A DNA stretch of 6,115 nt from Candidatus Sumerlaeota bacterium (GTDB taxonomy: Bacteria; Sumerlaeota; Sumerlaeia; JADFCT01). This document shows positions 1 through 6,115 of the stretch, piece by piece. The position numbers were made by a program, and so were the translations under genes. The number at the start of each line of letters is the position of its first letter. Within the stretch, counting starts at the first letter, position 1. The stretch is taken from assembly GCA_026398575.1 (NCBI GenBank), contig JAPLSP010000328.1, positions 1-6,115 of the forward strand. Reading direction: 5' to 3'. The notes under the pieces are model-generated. The model ran no database searches and had not been told where the DNA came from. It saw nothing but the letters and a program-made list of their open reading frames with translations.

Positions 1-105
1 ACGGCCTACCATGCGGTGCCAATCTGGATAGATACTGTTTTTCATCGCCCAACAACAAAGGCCGTGTGCTTATAGAGCAGCTACACTGCGAGGCGCGCCC
101 AAGAC

Positions 106-114
106 AAGAGGAGA
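106..114 (+). promoter_or_regulatory. Ribosome binding site of the multidomain secreted protein
   Basis: The purine-rich AAGAGGAGA lies 8 nt before the ATG at 123. It supports that start over the GTG at 66 in the same frame, which would add 19 non-signal-like residues. I see no convincing -35/-10 pair in positions 1-122, so the promoter may be further upstream or of another sigma class. Confidence 0.75.
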
Positions 115-122
115 CCATCGGA

Positions 123-2309
123 ATGAGACGAACGAGGTTCATCGTTGCGATTCTTGCATGCGCGGCATTGCTTATGCCTCTCGCGGCTTTGGCGCAACGG
201 CCGACGGCGCCGGGAGCGAAAAGCACACCGGCGGGTAAGGCCGTCCCTGCCGCCGCCGCCGGCGCCAGCGCCTCTGCTGCTCCGGCCACCGGCGCCCCTT
301 CGCAATGGAAGGCGCGCCGCGAAATCAAGGTTATGGGAAGCAAAGGCGGCCTGGCCACGGCCGCTTATGCGCGTTTCTGGACCATGAACCTGGCGCGCGA
401 AAACGGCTCCGATATTTTCATCATGGACAAGCGCAACCAGCCCGTGAAATTCAAGATCATGGTCCATGCCCCCGGCGTCCCGACGATTGTCGCCTTCGAT
501 CCCACCGGGCGCGATCCAACGTTGTACGCTTATTTCGGAGGCGCCGCCGCCCCCACGCAAACGGATAAATGGGAACCGCAGTGCGGCCTCTTTCTCGAAA
601 CGCGCAAACTCGAAGGGCCGTTCCCGCATCAGATCAACCTGATCCAGCAGATCATCGCCCGCCATACGATGTCCTATGGCGGCGGCTTTCGAAGCCAGAT
701 CTATGACGGCATCAATCCCTTCGGTTCTTCGGATGGCTTCATCAGCATCTACACGGGATGGTTCAACCAGGCGCAGCCGGAAATATACCAGATCGCCACG
801 GCCAGCAACGACAGTTCCTTCGTCCTGATTGATGGGAACATGGTCGTGAGTTGCCCGGAACGCAACGCCGCCGACCGCGGGCGGCACGGGCTGTTCATCA
901 ATTCCGTCAAGATCGAAAAAGGCCTCCATAAGCTTGAATACCTGCACGCCTGCGTCGGCGCCGCGCCCGTGATGATGCTGGCATGGGTCAAGCCCGGCAC
1001 CGCGCGTGATTTGCAGCCTGTGCCGGAAAACTTTTTCACCCCCATCGTCGCGGCGGCGGCCGGCCCGCTGGAGCTTTCCGACGGCCTCTGCAACGCCGAT
1101 TTCTTCTATGCGGTTTATCAGAGCCTGCGCCTGTACGATCCGCCCGTGAACTATATCGAGGGCAAATTTGCGCTGGCCAATGAGCCGTCGCCGTCCGAGG
1201 TCAAACAGATCGCGTGGGATTTTGGCGACGGCGTCGTATCGAAAGAAAACGCGACGGCCATCAATCATACTTTCATCGGGCCGGGGCGATATAGGATCAA
1301 AACGGCCATCGAACTCAAATCCGGCAAGACCAGCATGGCCGAGCAGACTATTCTGGTCACCGACCGCGATGATGTCGCCATCGAGCTGGCGCCCGCAAAA
1401 ATCAAAACCGTGGCAAAGACGCTCGCCACGTATCCGTTCGAGGTCATGGACCCGGATAAAGTGCGCGGCGCGCTGCCTCTGCTGCGGGATGAATCGCTGT
1501 GGAAAGACTACGTCCGCGCGGGCGACGCGCTCATGAAATCGCCGAAATATCAGAATGACATAGACTGCGTGCGTAGCCAATACGAGGCGATCCGCGATGG
1601 GTTGCAGCAAAAAGACAAGGCGCGGCAGTTCCTTCAGGAAACGATCGCCCGCGCGGACGGCAAAAAAGACCTGCTCTGCCAGGTCTTGTATCTGCTGGCC
1701 GAATTCGACCGCCGATGGGCGCACGATGCGCTGCTGGCCCTGCAATCCATCAAGAAAATCGAAGCCGACAAGCAGGCCGCGATCGGCGTGAAACGATTCG
1801 CGTGGCAGTTGGCGGTCCTCAAGGGCGATTGCTATCGCGCCCTGGCCGATTACGACAAGGCCCTGGCGTCCTATCGCGAAGCCGAAAAAATCGAACCGCG
1901 CGGCGGCGCCACGGCCGCCCTGCGCCGCAGCTCCTTCGGCTTGACCGTCGAATCCTATCTCGACAGCAAAGAATACGACGCCGCCCAGGACATGCTCGTC
2001 CGCTGGGAAGAGGAGTTTCCAACCGAGAAGTTATATGGCTTGTCCTCATTCCTGTGGGCGAAATACTACCTGAAAACCAACCAACGCGAAGAAGCCGTCC
2101 TGACCCTCGAAACCCTCCACAAAGTCAACCCCGGCAGCTCCCTCAATCGCGGAGTCACCGATATGCTGGCGGATTTGCTCATGCAAGACAAAAAATGGGA
2201 CAAAGCCCTCGAAGCCCTCCGCTCCCTCAAAGGCCACTACGACGATCCCCGATTCGACCGCTCAGTCCAAGACCGCATCGAGCAATGCGAAAAACAAAAA
2301 AGGAGTTGA
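123..2309 (+). CDS. Secreted multidomain protein: DUF2341-like, PA14-like, PKD and TPR segments
   Basis: The product has 728 residues and starts with a Sec signal peptide: basic MRRTR, then a hydrophobic core, with likely cleavage after A24 (ALA|Q). A low-complexity Ala/Pro linker follows (about 26-60). Residues 66-145 resemble DUF2341, with a GSDIFIMD strand and the end motif TLYAYFGG, close to the family's usual IYLYYGN. Residues about 185-292 resemble PA14: NDSSFVLIDG matches the 'DDGS-L-IDG' core and LAWVKPG the closing strand. Residues 355-414 are a PKD domain with the hallmark WDFGDG (365-370). The C-terminal half is helical with TPR-like repeats, clearest at 561-592 and continuing to about 700. 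The start at 123 is chosen because it has a strong Shine-Dalgarno and begins the signal peptide; the frame is open upstream to the window edge, but that extension would bury the signal. No catalytic residues are recognised. I infer an envelope binding or scaffold protein. The domain calls are from motif reading only; substrate and partner are unknown. Confidence 0.93.
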   Translation: MRRTRFIVAILACAALLMPLAALAQRPTAPGAKSTPAGKAVPAAAAGASASAAPATGAPSQWKARREIKVMGSKGGLATAAYARFWTMNLARENGSDIFIMDKRNQPVKFKIMVHAPGVPTIVAFDPTGRDPTLYAYFGGAAAPTQTDKWEPQCGLFLETRKLEGPFPHQINLIQQIIARHTMSYGGGFRSQIYDGINPFGSSDGFISIYTGWFNQAQPEIYQIATASNDSSFVLIDGNMVVSCPERNAADRGRHGLFINSVKIEKGLHKLEYLHACVGAAPVMMLAWVKPGTARDLQPVPENFFTPIVAAAAGPLELSDGLCNADFFYAVYQSLRLYDPPVNYIEGKFALANEPSPSEVKQIAWDFGDGVVSKENATAINHTFIGPGRYRIKTAIELKSGKTSMAEQTILVTDRDDVAIELAPAKIKTVAKTLATYPFEVMDPDKVRGALPLLRDESLWKDYVRAGDALMKSPKYQNDIDCVRSQYEAIRDGLQQKDKARQFLQETIARADGKKDLLCQVLYLLAEFDRRWAHDALLALQSIKKIEADKQAAIGVKRFAWQLAVLKGDCYRALADYDKALASYREAEKIEPRGGATAALRRSSFGLTVESYLDSKEYDAAQDMLVRWEEEFPTEKLYGLSSFLWAKYYLKTNQREEAVLTLETLHKVNPGSSLNRGVTDMLADLLMQDKKWDKALEALRSLKGHYDDPRFDRSVQDRIEQCEKQKRS
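2301..2305 (+). promoter_or_regulatory. Ribosome binding site embedded in the end of the upstream gene
   Basis: AGGAG sits 6 nt before the ATG at 2312 and lies within the last codons of the preceding gene, whose TGA is at 2307-2309. Ribosomes finishing gene 1 would uncover or hand over to this site, so translational coupling is likely. The site also fixes the oxidoreductase start, although the same frame is open about 600 bp further upstream. Confidence 0.85.
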
Positions 2310-2311
2310 CC

Positions 2312-3766
2312 ATGTCCGATCTCTCTCGCCGTAAGTTCCTCAAATGCTCCATGGCGGCCGGCGCCACGGTCTTGATCTGTGGTACCGCCGCAACGCCCCG
2401 CGTGTTCGGGGCCAATGACCGTCTCCGCATCGCAGTGGCAGGCGTCAATGGCCGCGGCGGCAGCCACATCAGCGGCTGGCTGGAACAACCCAATGTGGAA
2501 ATCGCCTATCTCATTGACCCCGATCAAAAAGTGCTGGAGAGCAAATTGAAGGCCTTGGAAAAGAAGCTCGAAGGCAAATTTACCTGCAAAGGCCTGGCCG
2601 ATGTCCGCAAGGCGCTCGAAGACAAGAACCTCGACGCCATCTCCATCGCCACCCCGAACCACTGGCACTCCCTAATGACAATATGGGCCGCCCAGGCCGG
2701 CAAGCATGTCTATGTCGAAAAACCCATGAGTCACGACATCGCCGAAGGCCGCGTGGCCTGGGAGGCGCAGAAGAAGTACAACGTGGTGGTCCAACACGGT
2801 ACCCAACGCCGCAGCAGCGCGGCCAACGCGGGTCTGAACAAGGCCATTCACGACGGCAAGTTCGGCAAGCTGAAGATCTCCTACGGCTACGCCTGCAAAC
2901 CGCGCAGCGGCATCGGCTTCAAAGAACTGTCCGATCCCCCGGCCAATTTGGACTGGAACCTCTGGCGCGGTCCGGCGGTCATTGAGAAATATCACGCCAA
3001 CTTCGTGCATTACAACTGGCACTGGTTCTGGGTCTCCGGCAACGGCGAACTCAACAACCAGGGTACCCACCAGCTTGACATGGCGTTCTGGGCGCTCGAT
3101 CCGAAGGTGACCCATCCTCTTCGCGCCATGGCCATCGGCGGCCGCTTCCAATGGAACGACCAGGGCGAAACCCCCAACACCCTCTTTGGCATCGCGGAGT
3201 ATCCCAACGGCCAATACGTGCTGTTCAACGTCCGCAACGTGAACTACGAGGGCTACAAGCAGCAAGTCGAGAACGAATACTACTTCGAAGACGGCGGCAA
3301 AATTGCGGGGGGCAAATACTTCGCCAAGGGCAGCGTCAAGGCCGAAAAAATTTCGGTTCCGCCCGGCGAGGTGACGCCCGGGGACAACTGGGGCAGCTTC
3401 ATCGCCGCCTGCCGCGCGGGCAAACCGGAAATGGCCAACGGCAACGCATCCGACGCGCATCACAGTTGCGCTCTCGGCCACGTCATCAACAACTCCTACC
3501 GGCTGGGCCAGAAGGCGCCTTTCAATGCCAAGGCCGGACGATTCGGCGACAACAAAGACGCCTACGAGCACTTCATGAAACTCCACGCCATCATGCGCGA
3601 CGGCGTGGGCGTGCCGGAAGATGGGTCGGAGTACATCGTCGGCCCGTGGCTGACATTCGATCCCAAGACCGAGCGATTCACCGGCGAATTCGCCGCCGAG
3701 GCGAACAAGCTAGTGAAGAACGCCAACCGCCCAGGCTTCGAAGTCCCCGCGCTGGACAAGGTTTGA
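2312..3766 (+). CDS. Tat-exported Gfo/Idh/MocA family oxidoreductase
   Basis: This 484-residue protein belongs to the Gfo/Idh/MocA family of NAD(P)-dependent dehydrogenases, most of which act on sugars, cyclitols or their derivatives. The N-terminus has a twin-arginine signal (SRRKFLK, residues 5-11), a hydrophobic stretch and a likely cleavage site near RVFGA (30-34), so it is probably exported folded with cofactor bound. The Rossmann motif GVNGRGG is at 44-50, ATPNHWH at 113-119, the family EKP with its catalytic-type lysine at 136-138, HGTQRRS at 162-168, and a GTHQLD motif (251-256) carrying the likely catalytic His and Asp. The C-terminal half forms the usual beta-sheet substrate domain. 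The length fits the exported subgroup found in large numbers in Planctomycetota. It starts 2 bp after the preceding stop codon, indicating co-transcription. GH109-type NAD-dependent glycosidases share this fold and cannot be excluded. The substrate is unknown. Confidence 0.96.
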   Translation: MSDLSRRKFLKCSMAAGATVLICGTAATPRVFGANDRLRIAVAGVNGRGGSHISGWLEQPNVEIAYLIDPDQKVLESKLKALEKKLEGKFTCKGLADVRKALEDKNLDAISIATPNHWHSLMTIWAAQAGKHVYVEKPMSHDIAEGRVAWEAQKKYNVVVQHGTQRRSSAANAGLNKAIHDGKFGKLKISYGYACKPRSGIGFKELSDPPANLDWNLWRGPAVIEKYHANFVHYNWHWFWVSGNGELNNQGTHQLDMAFWALDPKVTHPLRAMAIGGRFQWNDQGETPNTLFGIAEYPNGQYVLFNVRNVNYEGYKQQVENEYYFEDGGKIAGGKYFAKGSVKAEKISVPPGEVTPGDNWGSFIAACRAGKPEMANGNASDAHHSCALGHVINNSYRLGQKAPFNAKAGRFGDNKDAYEHFMKLHAIMRDGVGVPEDGSEYIVGPWLTFDPKTERFTGEFAAEANKLVKNANRPGFEVPALDKV

Positions 3767-3912
3767 CGCATCAGCCCGACAGATGCAGGCCTTGAGCGAC
3801 AAGGAATCAAATCGAATCCGGCAAAACACCCGCACAGGCCGCCCGCGCGGGGATGAATTGCCGCCGCGCAGCGCAGCGGAGCAAGGCGCCATGTACTGCC
3901 CGCCCAAGCGGT

Positions 3913-3946
3913 AATTTCGGGGAAATTTCGGGGACAGGTTATTTAA
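3913..3946. repeat. 11-bp exact tandem repeat with REP/RAYT-flank-like tail
   Basis: AATTTCGGGGA occurs twice back to back (3913-3923 and 3924-3934), followed by CAGGTTATTTAA. The composite 'TTTCGGGGACAG..TA..TTAA' resembles the sequence often found beside REP-associated Y1 (RAYT, TnpA_REP) transposase genes in many bacteria; this comparison is from memory. No transposase is encoded in the following few hundred bases, so it would be a solo flank or a remnant. CGGGGAC (3929-3935) can pair with GTCCCCG (3975-3981), leaving a 39-nt loop. Confidence 0.5.
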
Positions 3947-4205
3947 CTCTCGGATTCCACATGCCCGCGCTCTCGTCCCCGCAAGGGAATTGACTTCAGG
4001 CGGTTATTTCCCATTCTTGTCTGCGAATTCATTGTCCAGCACGCTGCCTGAACACAGATTTCATGCATCATCGCTTCAGGAAATGAAAAAATAAAAACTT
4101 AAAAGTGAAGGAACGAACCCAATTTTGGGCACGCAAACAGGCTGGGATTTTTTTCAGAGTTCGATTCACAAAGCGGGGGGCGGCAGGGCGCCGACGAAAC
4201 GCCTA

Positions 4206-4255
4206 AGTACTCATATTCGTAAATACGAAATCATAAAACCATCGCGAGTACTCAT
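4206..4255. repeat. Short direct repeats flanking a palindrome in AT-rich DNA
   Basis: AGTACTCAT occurs at 4206-4214 and again at 4247-4255. The second copy lies in the perfect palindrome GAGTACTC (4246-4253). Between the copies is the inverted repeat TTCGT-N4-ACGAA (4216-4229). A further small inverted repeat, TACG-N4-CGTA, lies at 4321-4332. The arrangement could be an old operator or a transposition scar, but repeats this short also arise by chance. Confidence 0.35.
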
Positions 4256-4354
4256 GCCGGAAGAAAAAATTCATGCGGATAGGAGCGGCGCCAGCATTGT
4301 CTTCATCCCTTATATAAAAATACGTGATCGTAATTCTGAGTCAGAGCACTATGG

Positions 4355-5956
4355 CTACTTGGACGATGAAGCGCTTAGCTGAACGAGCGCTGCGCTTTTT
4401 GCTTCGAGCGGAAGGGTGAATTCATTGCCGTTCGGCTGGATTTTTTCGCCGGTGGGGATGGGGGTTGCGATGAAGGCGCTTTGGAATCCCAGGGCGGCGG
4501 CGTCAACGGTTATTCGCGCGTCAATGGGCTTGTCGTCGGGGTTGTAGGCGAGAAGGTAGGGTTTGTCGCTGCTGCCGAAGCGTTCGAGGCGCAGGTGGGC
4601 CGGGGTGATGCGGGCGTTTGTCACTGGCGCCCAGGGTTGTGAGGACAGCGGCGCCAAGAGCGGTTTACTGGCTTTCAGGGCTTTGGCGTCCGCGGCGAAA
4701 AGCGAGAAGCAACCTTGTCCCATCCAGGCGTCGGCGCGGCCTTGGGAAATTGGAACGCCGGCCAGGGCGCATTCATCGAGCCAGATGCTTTTGCCCCAAA
4801 AGGGCCATGCGGAAAAATCGGGGAAGGCGGCGTGGTATTTTTGCACGGCGGATCGCAGGCCCCATTCCGGATCGCAGCCATAGACCGCGAATTGAAACGG
4901 CGCGCTGCTGCGCGAAACATTTTTCGCCGGCGCCTCACTGCGGGAAGCGTCTTTCGCCGGCGCCTCTCCGGGCGCAGCGTCTTTTCCCTGCGCGGCGGGA
5001 ATCACGCCGGGAGTCACGCCAGGAGTCACGCTGGGAATCAGATGAAGGTCCACGGCGGCATAATAGCGCCGCCAAACGGATGAGTAACCGAAGCGGCAGG
5101 CGATGGCCGCGCCGGGAGCGACGGCCAGACTCACCCCGGTTTTGCCCGGCAGCGCCATGGCAGAGCAGGGAAATGAGTCGTTGATCTTCTCGGCGGTCGA
5201 GCGGGCCTTCTGCGGGTCGAGCGTGATCGCGCGGTCGGAAAGATTCTGCCACCAGAGCCAGCGTCCCTCGGAAAGCGGCAGGATAAAGTAAACCGTCACC
5301 ACGCGGTCTTTTCCCTTCGCGTCCGAAATGGTTCCCGCCACTTGCAGATAGTTTTCGCAGAATTCATAAGTCGCATCCAGCAGCAGTTCCTGCTTCGCGA
5401 TCCACGCCCGATGCCTGATTTTGCCGCCTTGCTGGATGATTTCGCCCGTCGCCATCATCGGAGGGACATCCGCCTTTTTATCCCTGACGGCCAATCCCGT
5501 CAGCGCCCCGTTTGCCTCCGATTTTCCGAGGATGACTCCGTTGATGCCCAGAAAGGTCAGATCGCCCTTCCGGCCAAGCGCGAGCCGGGATTGTTCCGGA
5601 CCGGAAATGATCGCCTCCGGCGTGCTGGCGACGCCTTTCAACTCCGTAGGGTTGAAGTTCATGCCATCAAAAGCCATGGCTTTGAGCGCATCGCCCAAAG
5701 AGGTTTCGGAAGTGCCATTGTCTGCGGCGACCTCGCGAGGGCGCAGGGGCGTTCCAACCTGCGTCCGGCCCAAGACCTCCATCCGCAGTTTTGCCGCGGC
5801 GGAGGACCGCGAATCCGCAGCGCTTGCGGCGGTCAGGGGCGGATCTTGTTGGGAGAAGGCGAAAGAGGCAATGGAAAGGACGCATCCAATCAACGTCACA
5901 ATCAACGTCAGGATTTGGCGGCTGCGCATGAAATGAATGCGAAGGGATTTGGGCAT
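4355..5956 (-). CDS. Secreted or lipid-anchored beta-rich protein, possible glycosidase-like shell, function unknown
   Basis: The product has 533 residues. The start at 5956 follows an AAGGAAA site by 10 nt; an ATG at 5929 is an alternative. The export signal has basic residues, then a hydrophobic run (15-34), with cleavage near AFS|QQ (after 35); an LIGC lipobox-like motif (22-25) could instead give a lipoprotein. Residues about 57-300 look beta-rich, with many short hydrophobic strands and aromatic patches (WLWWQN 233-238, WRRYYA 295-300). A repeat-built Pro/Ala/Lys/Ser linker follows (309-354). Then comes GLRSAVQKYHAAFPDF (366-381), a motif I associate with large secreted carbohydrate-active-like proteins of Planctomycetota and Lentisphaerota, and a C-terminal beta domain (about 440-530, containing LLAYNPDDKPIDARITVDAAALG from 468). 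In the relatives I recall, a large central domain separates the last two parts; here only about 60 residues do. No catalytic acid pair can be assigned. Family placement is from memory and tentative. Confidence 0.9.
   Translation of the reverse strand: MPKSLRIHFMRSRQILTLIVTLIGCVLSIASFAFSQQDPPLTAASAADSRSSAAAKLRMEVLGRTQVGTPLRPREVAADNGTSETSLGDALKAMAFDGMNFNPTELKGVASTPEAIISGPEQSRLALGRKGDLTFLGINGVILGKSEANGALTGLAVRDKKADVPPMMATGEIIQQGGKIRHRAWIAKQELLLDATYEFCENYLQVAGTISDAKGKDRVVTVYFILPLSEGRWLWWQNLSDRAITLDPQKARSTAEKINDSFPCSAMALPGKTGVSLAVAPGAAIACRFGYSSVWRRYYAAVDLHLIPSVTPGVTPGVIPAAQGKDAAPGEAPAKDASRSEAPAKNVSRSSAPFQFAVYGCDPEWGLRSAVQKYHAAFPDFSAWPFWGKSIWLDECALAGVPISQGRADAWMGQGCFSLFAADAKALKASKPLLAPLSSQPWAPVTNARITPAHLRLERFGSSDKPYLLAYNPDDKPIDARITVDAAALGFQSAFIATPIPTGEKIQPNGNEFTLPLEAKSAALVQLSASSSK
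4369..4400 (+). terminator. Possible plus-strand terminator inside the end of the minus-strand gene
   Basis: AAGCGC (4369-4374) can pair with GCGCTT (4392-4397), and the T-run 4396-4400 follows. An alternative stem pairs two AGCGCT copies (4370-4375 and 4386-4391). It could stop transcripts running out of the plus-strand operon before they go antisense into the convergent gene. The loop is long (17 nt), the stem is short, and the bases also encode the C-terminus of the minus-strand protein, so this is tentative. Confidence 0.22.
4895..4984 (-). repeat. 30-bp minisatellite, three in-frame units, encoding a 10-residue repeat
   Basis: Three consecutive 30-bp units encode KDAAPGEAPA (4955-4984), KDASRSEAPA (4925-4954) and KNVSRSSAPF (4895-4924). 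At DNA level, TTTCGCCGGCGCCTC is identical at 4922-4936 and 4952-4966; the third unit is diverged. The period is a multiple of three, so length changes keep the frame. The array encodes a flexible charged linker between the two beta-rich parts of the host protein. Confidence 0.85.
4998..5045 (-). repeat. 12-bp minisatellite, four units, encoding VTPG-type repeats
   Basis: On the plus strand the units are GGAATCACGCCG, GGAGTCACGCCA, GGAGTCACGCTG and a diverged GGAATCAGATGA, head to tail. They encode the SVTPGVTPGVIP segment (residues 309-320 of the minus-strand protein and a few residues before it). The array lies 13 bp from the 30-bp minisatellite, and together they make up almost all of the interdomain linker. 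Confidence 0.85.
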
Positions 5957-5966
5957 GATTGTTTCG

Positions 5967-5973
5967 TTTCCTT
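5967..5973 (-). promoter_or_regulatory. Ribosome binding site of the minus-strand secreted protein
   Basis: Read on the minus strand, AAGGAAA lies 10 nt before the ATG at 5956. This makes 5956 the preferred start over ATG 6013 and over the open reading frame that continues to the window edge; neither leads as directly into the signal peptide. Confidence 0.6.
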
Positions 5974-6060
5974 GTCTGCTGGTTTGTGGCGTTTCAATCT
6001 GCGGAGTTTCCATCGCAAACTTAGACAATTTCCTTGCCGTTTGGTTCGCACGCAAACGCG

Positions 6061-6089
6061 ATGATATGAGCCCGGCAGGAGCGAGACAA
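6061..6089 (-). promoter_or_regulatory. Candidate sigma70-type promoter for the minus-strand gene
   Basis: On the minus strand TTGTCT (6084-6089) and TATCAT (6061-6066) are separated by exactly 17 bp, matching 4 of 6 and 5 of 6 bases of the -35 and -10 consensus. Transcription would begin near 6054, giving a leader of about 98 nt before the ATG at 5956. If it is the main promoter, the open frame upstream of about 6054 is not translated. Promoter consensus in this lineage is assumed, not known. Confidence 0.4.
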
Positions 6090-6115
6090 GGGAATTGCCG
6101 CGGTAGGGCAGGCAC

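Larger units (their letters stand above)
3767..4354. other. Convergent intergenic region without a convincing gene
   Basis: This 588-bp stretch separates two genes that point at each other. The first part (to about 3910) is GC-rich and includes the perfect palindrome CCCGCGCGGG (3842-3851). The middle holds an 11-bp tandem repeat, described separately, and an inverted pair CCTGAA/TTCAGG (4047-4052 and 4075-4080). From about 4081 the DNA turns AT-rich, with A-runs at 4085-4104 and a T-run at 4148-4154. An 85-codon frame starts at TTG 4125 and ends at 4382, overlapping the tail of the minus-strand gene by 28 bp. It lacks a well-placed ribosome binding site and resembles no family I know, so I do not call it a gene. 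No tRNA cloverleaf or known riboswitch motif was found. Confidence 0.7.

Noticed and set aside
1..75. Short open frame ending in TAG at 73-75 as the tail of an upstream gene
   Set aside because: Twenty-four codons are too few to distinguish a gene end from chance.
81..1745. 554-codon open frame on the minus strand opposite the multidomain gene
   Set aside because: It is a mirror of a GC-rich coding strand. The translation is Arg/Asp/Gly-rich without domains, while the plus strand has a signal peptide, ribosome binding site and a PKD motif.
1715..2311. N-terminal extension of the oxidoreductase frame by 199 codons
   Set aside because: It overlaps gene 1 in another frame, reads as Arg/Pro-rich nonsense, and would hide the Tat signal that starts at 2312 behind its own AGGAG.
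2672..3586. 304-codon open frame on the minus strand opposite the oxidoreductase
   Set aside because: It lies wholly antisense to a well-supported Gfo/Idh/MocA gene and shows no domain of its own.
4129..4146. CACGCAAACAGGC resembling part of a GEMM (c-di-GMP) riboswitch
   Set aside because: The remaining conserved elements, tetraloop and paired arms are missing, and no gene lies in position to be controlled.
4118..4154. CCCAATTTTGGG followed downstream by a T-run as a terminator
   Set aside because: The stem has only 4-5 pairs with a tiny loop, and the T-run is about 19 nt away, too far for a standard intrinsic terminator.
4155..4170. GTTCGATTC resembling a tRNA T-loop
   Set aside because: The flanking bases do not form the T stem and no acceptor, D or anticodon arms can be built around it.
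4125..4382. 85-codon plus-strand frame starting at TTG
   Set aside because: It has a weak start, a distant purine-rich stretch, no recognised homology and a tail-to-tail overlap with a real gene. Kept only as a possible decayed gene in the AT-rich island.
3855..6101. GAATTGCCGC shared between 3855-3864 and 6092-6101
   Set aside because: A 10-bp match without extension in 6 kb of GC-rich DNA is not enough to argue for a repeat family.
5957..6115. Coding extension of the minus-strand gene to the window edge
   Set aside because: The extension lacks a signal-like or conserved sequence, overlaps the candidate promoter, and the best ribosome binding site points to 5956.

Overview
The window looks like high-GC chromosomal DNA from a free-living bacterium, most plausibly of the Planctomycetota/Lentisphaerota (PVC-like) type or a similar uncultured phylum. 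This is an inference from gene content: a Tat-exported Gfo/Idh/MocA oxidoreductase, a large secreted protein mixing DUF2341-like, PA14-like, PKD and TPR segments, and a secreted beta-rich protein related to carbohydrate-active proteins. No rRNA, tRNA or taxonomic marker gene is present.

Layout. Two plus-strand genes form a tight operon: a 728-residue secreted multidomain protein (123-2309), then, 2 bp later, a 484-residue Tat-exported NAD(P)-dependent oxidoreductase (2312-3766). The ribosome binding site of the second gene lies over the 3' end of the first. A convergent intergenic stretch follows (3767-4354). It holds no convincing gene, but it contains an exact 11-bp tandem repeat (AATTTCGGGGA twice) continuing into a CAGGTTATTTAA tail, which resembles the flanks of REP-associated (Y1) transposase elements. 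After it comes an AT-rich patch with short palindromes and direct repeats. The rest of the window is a minus-strand gene (4355-5956, 533 residues) for a secreted or lipid-anchored protein, with a plausible sigma70-type promoter and a good ribosome binding site upstream.

How the genes may work together. All three products carry export signals, so the locus serves the cell envelope or periplasm. The oxidoreductase family acts mostly on sugars and cyclitols. The first gene's DUF2341/PA14-like modules and the third gene's fold suggest carbohydrate or surface-polymer contact, but no substrate can be named from sequence.

The observations most worth following are the apparent absence of a catalytic core in the minus-strand protein, where a short linker seems to stand in for a large domain; the two adjacent in-frame minisatellites (12 bp x 4 and 30 bp x 3) that build its interdomain linker; the RAYT-flank-like repeat; and the unusual domain fusion in gene 1. 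I do not see a defence system, CRISPR array, intact mobile element or biosynthetic cluster.
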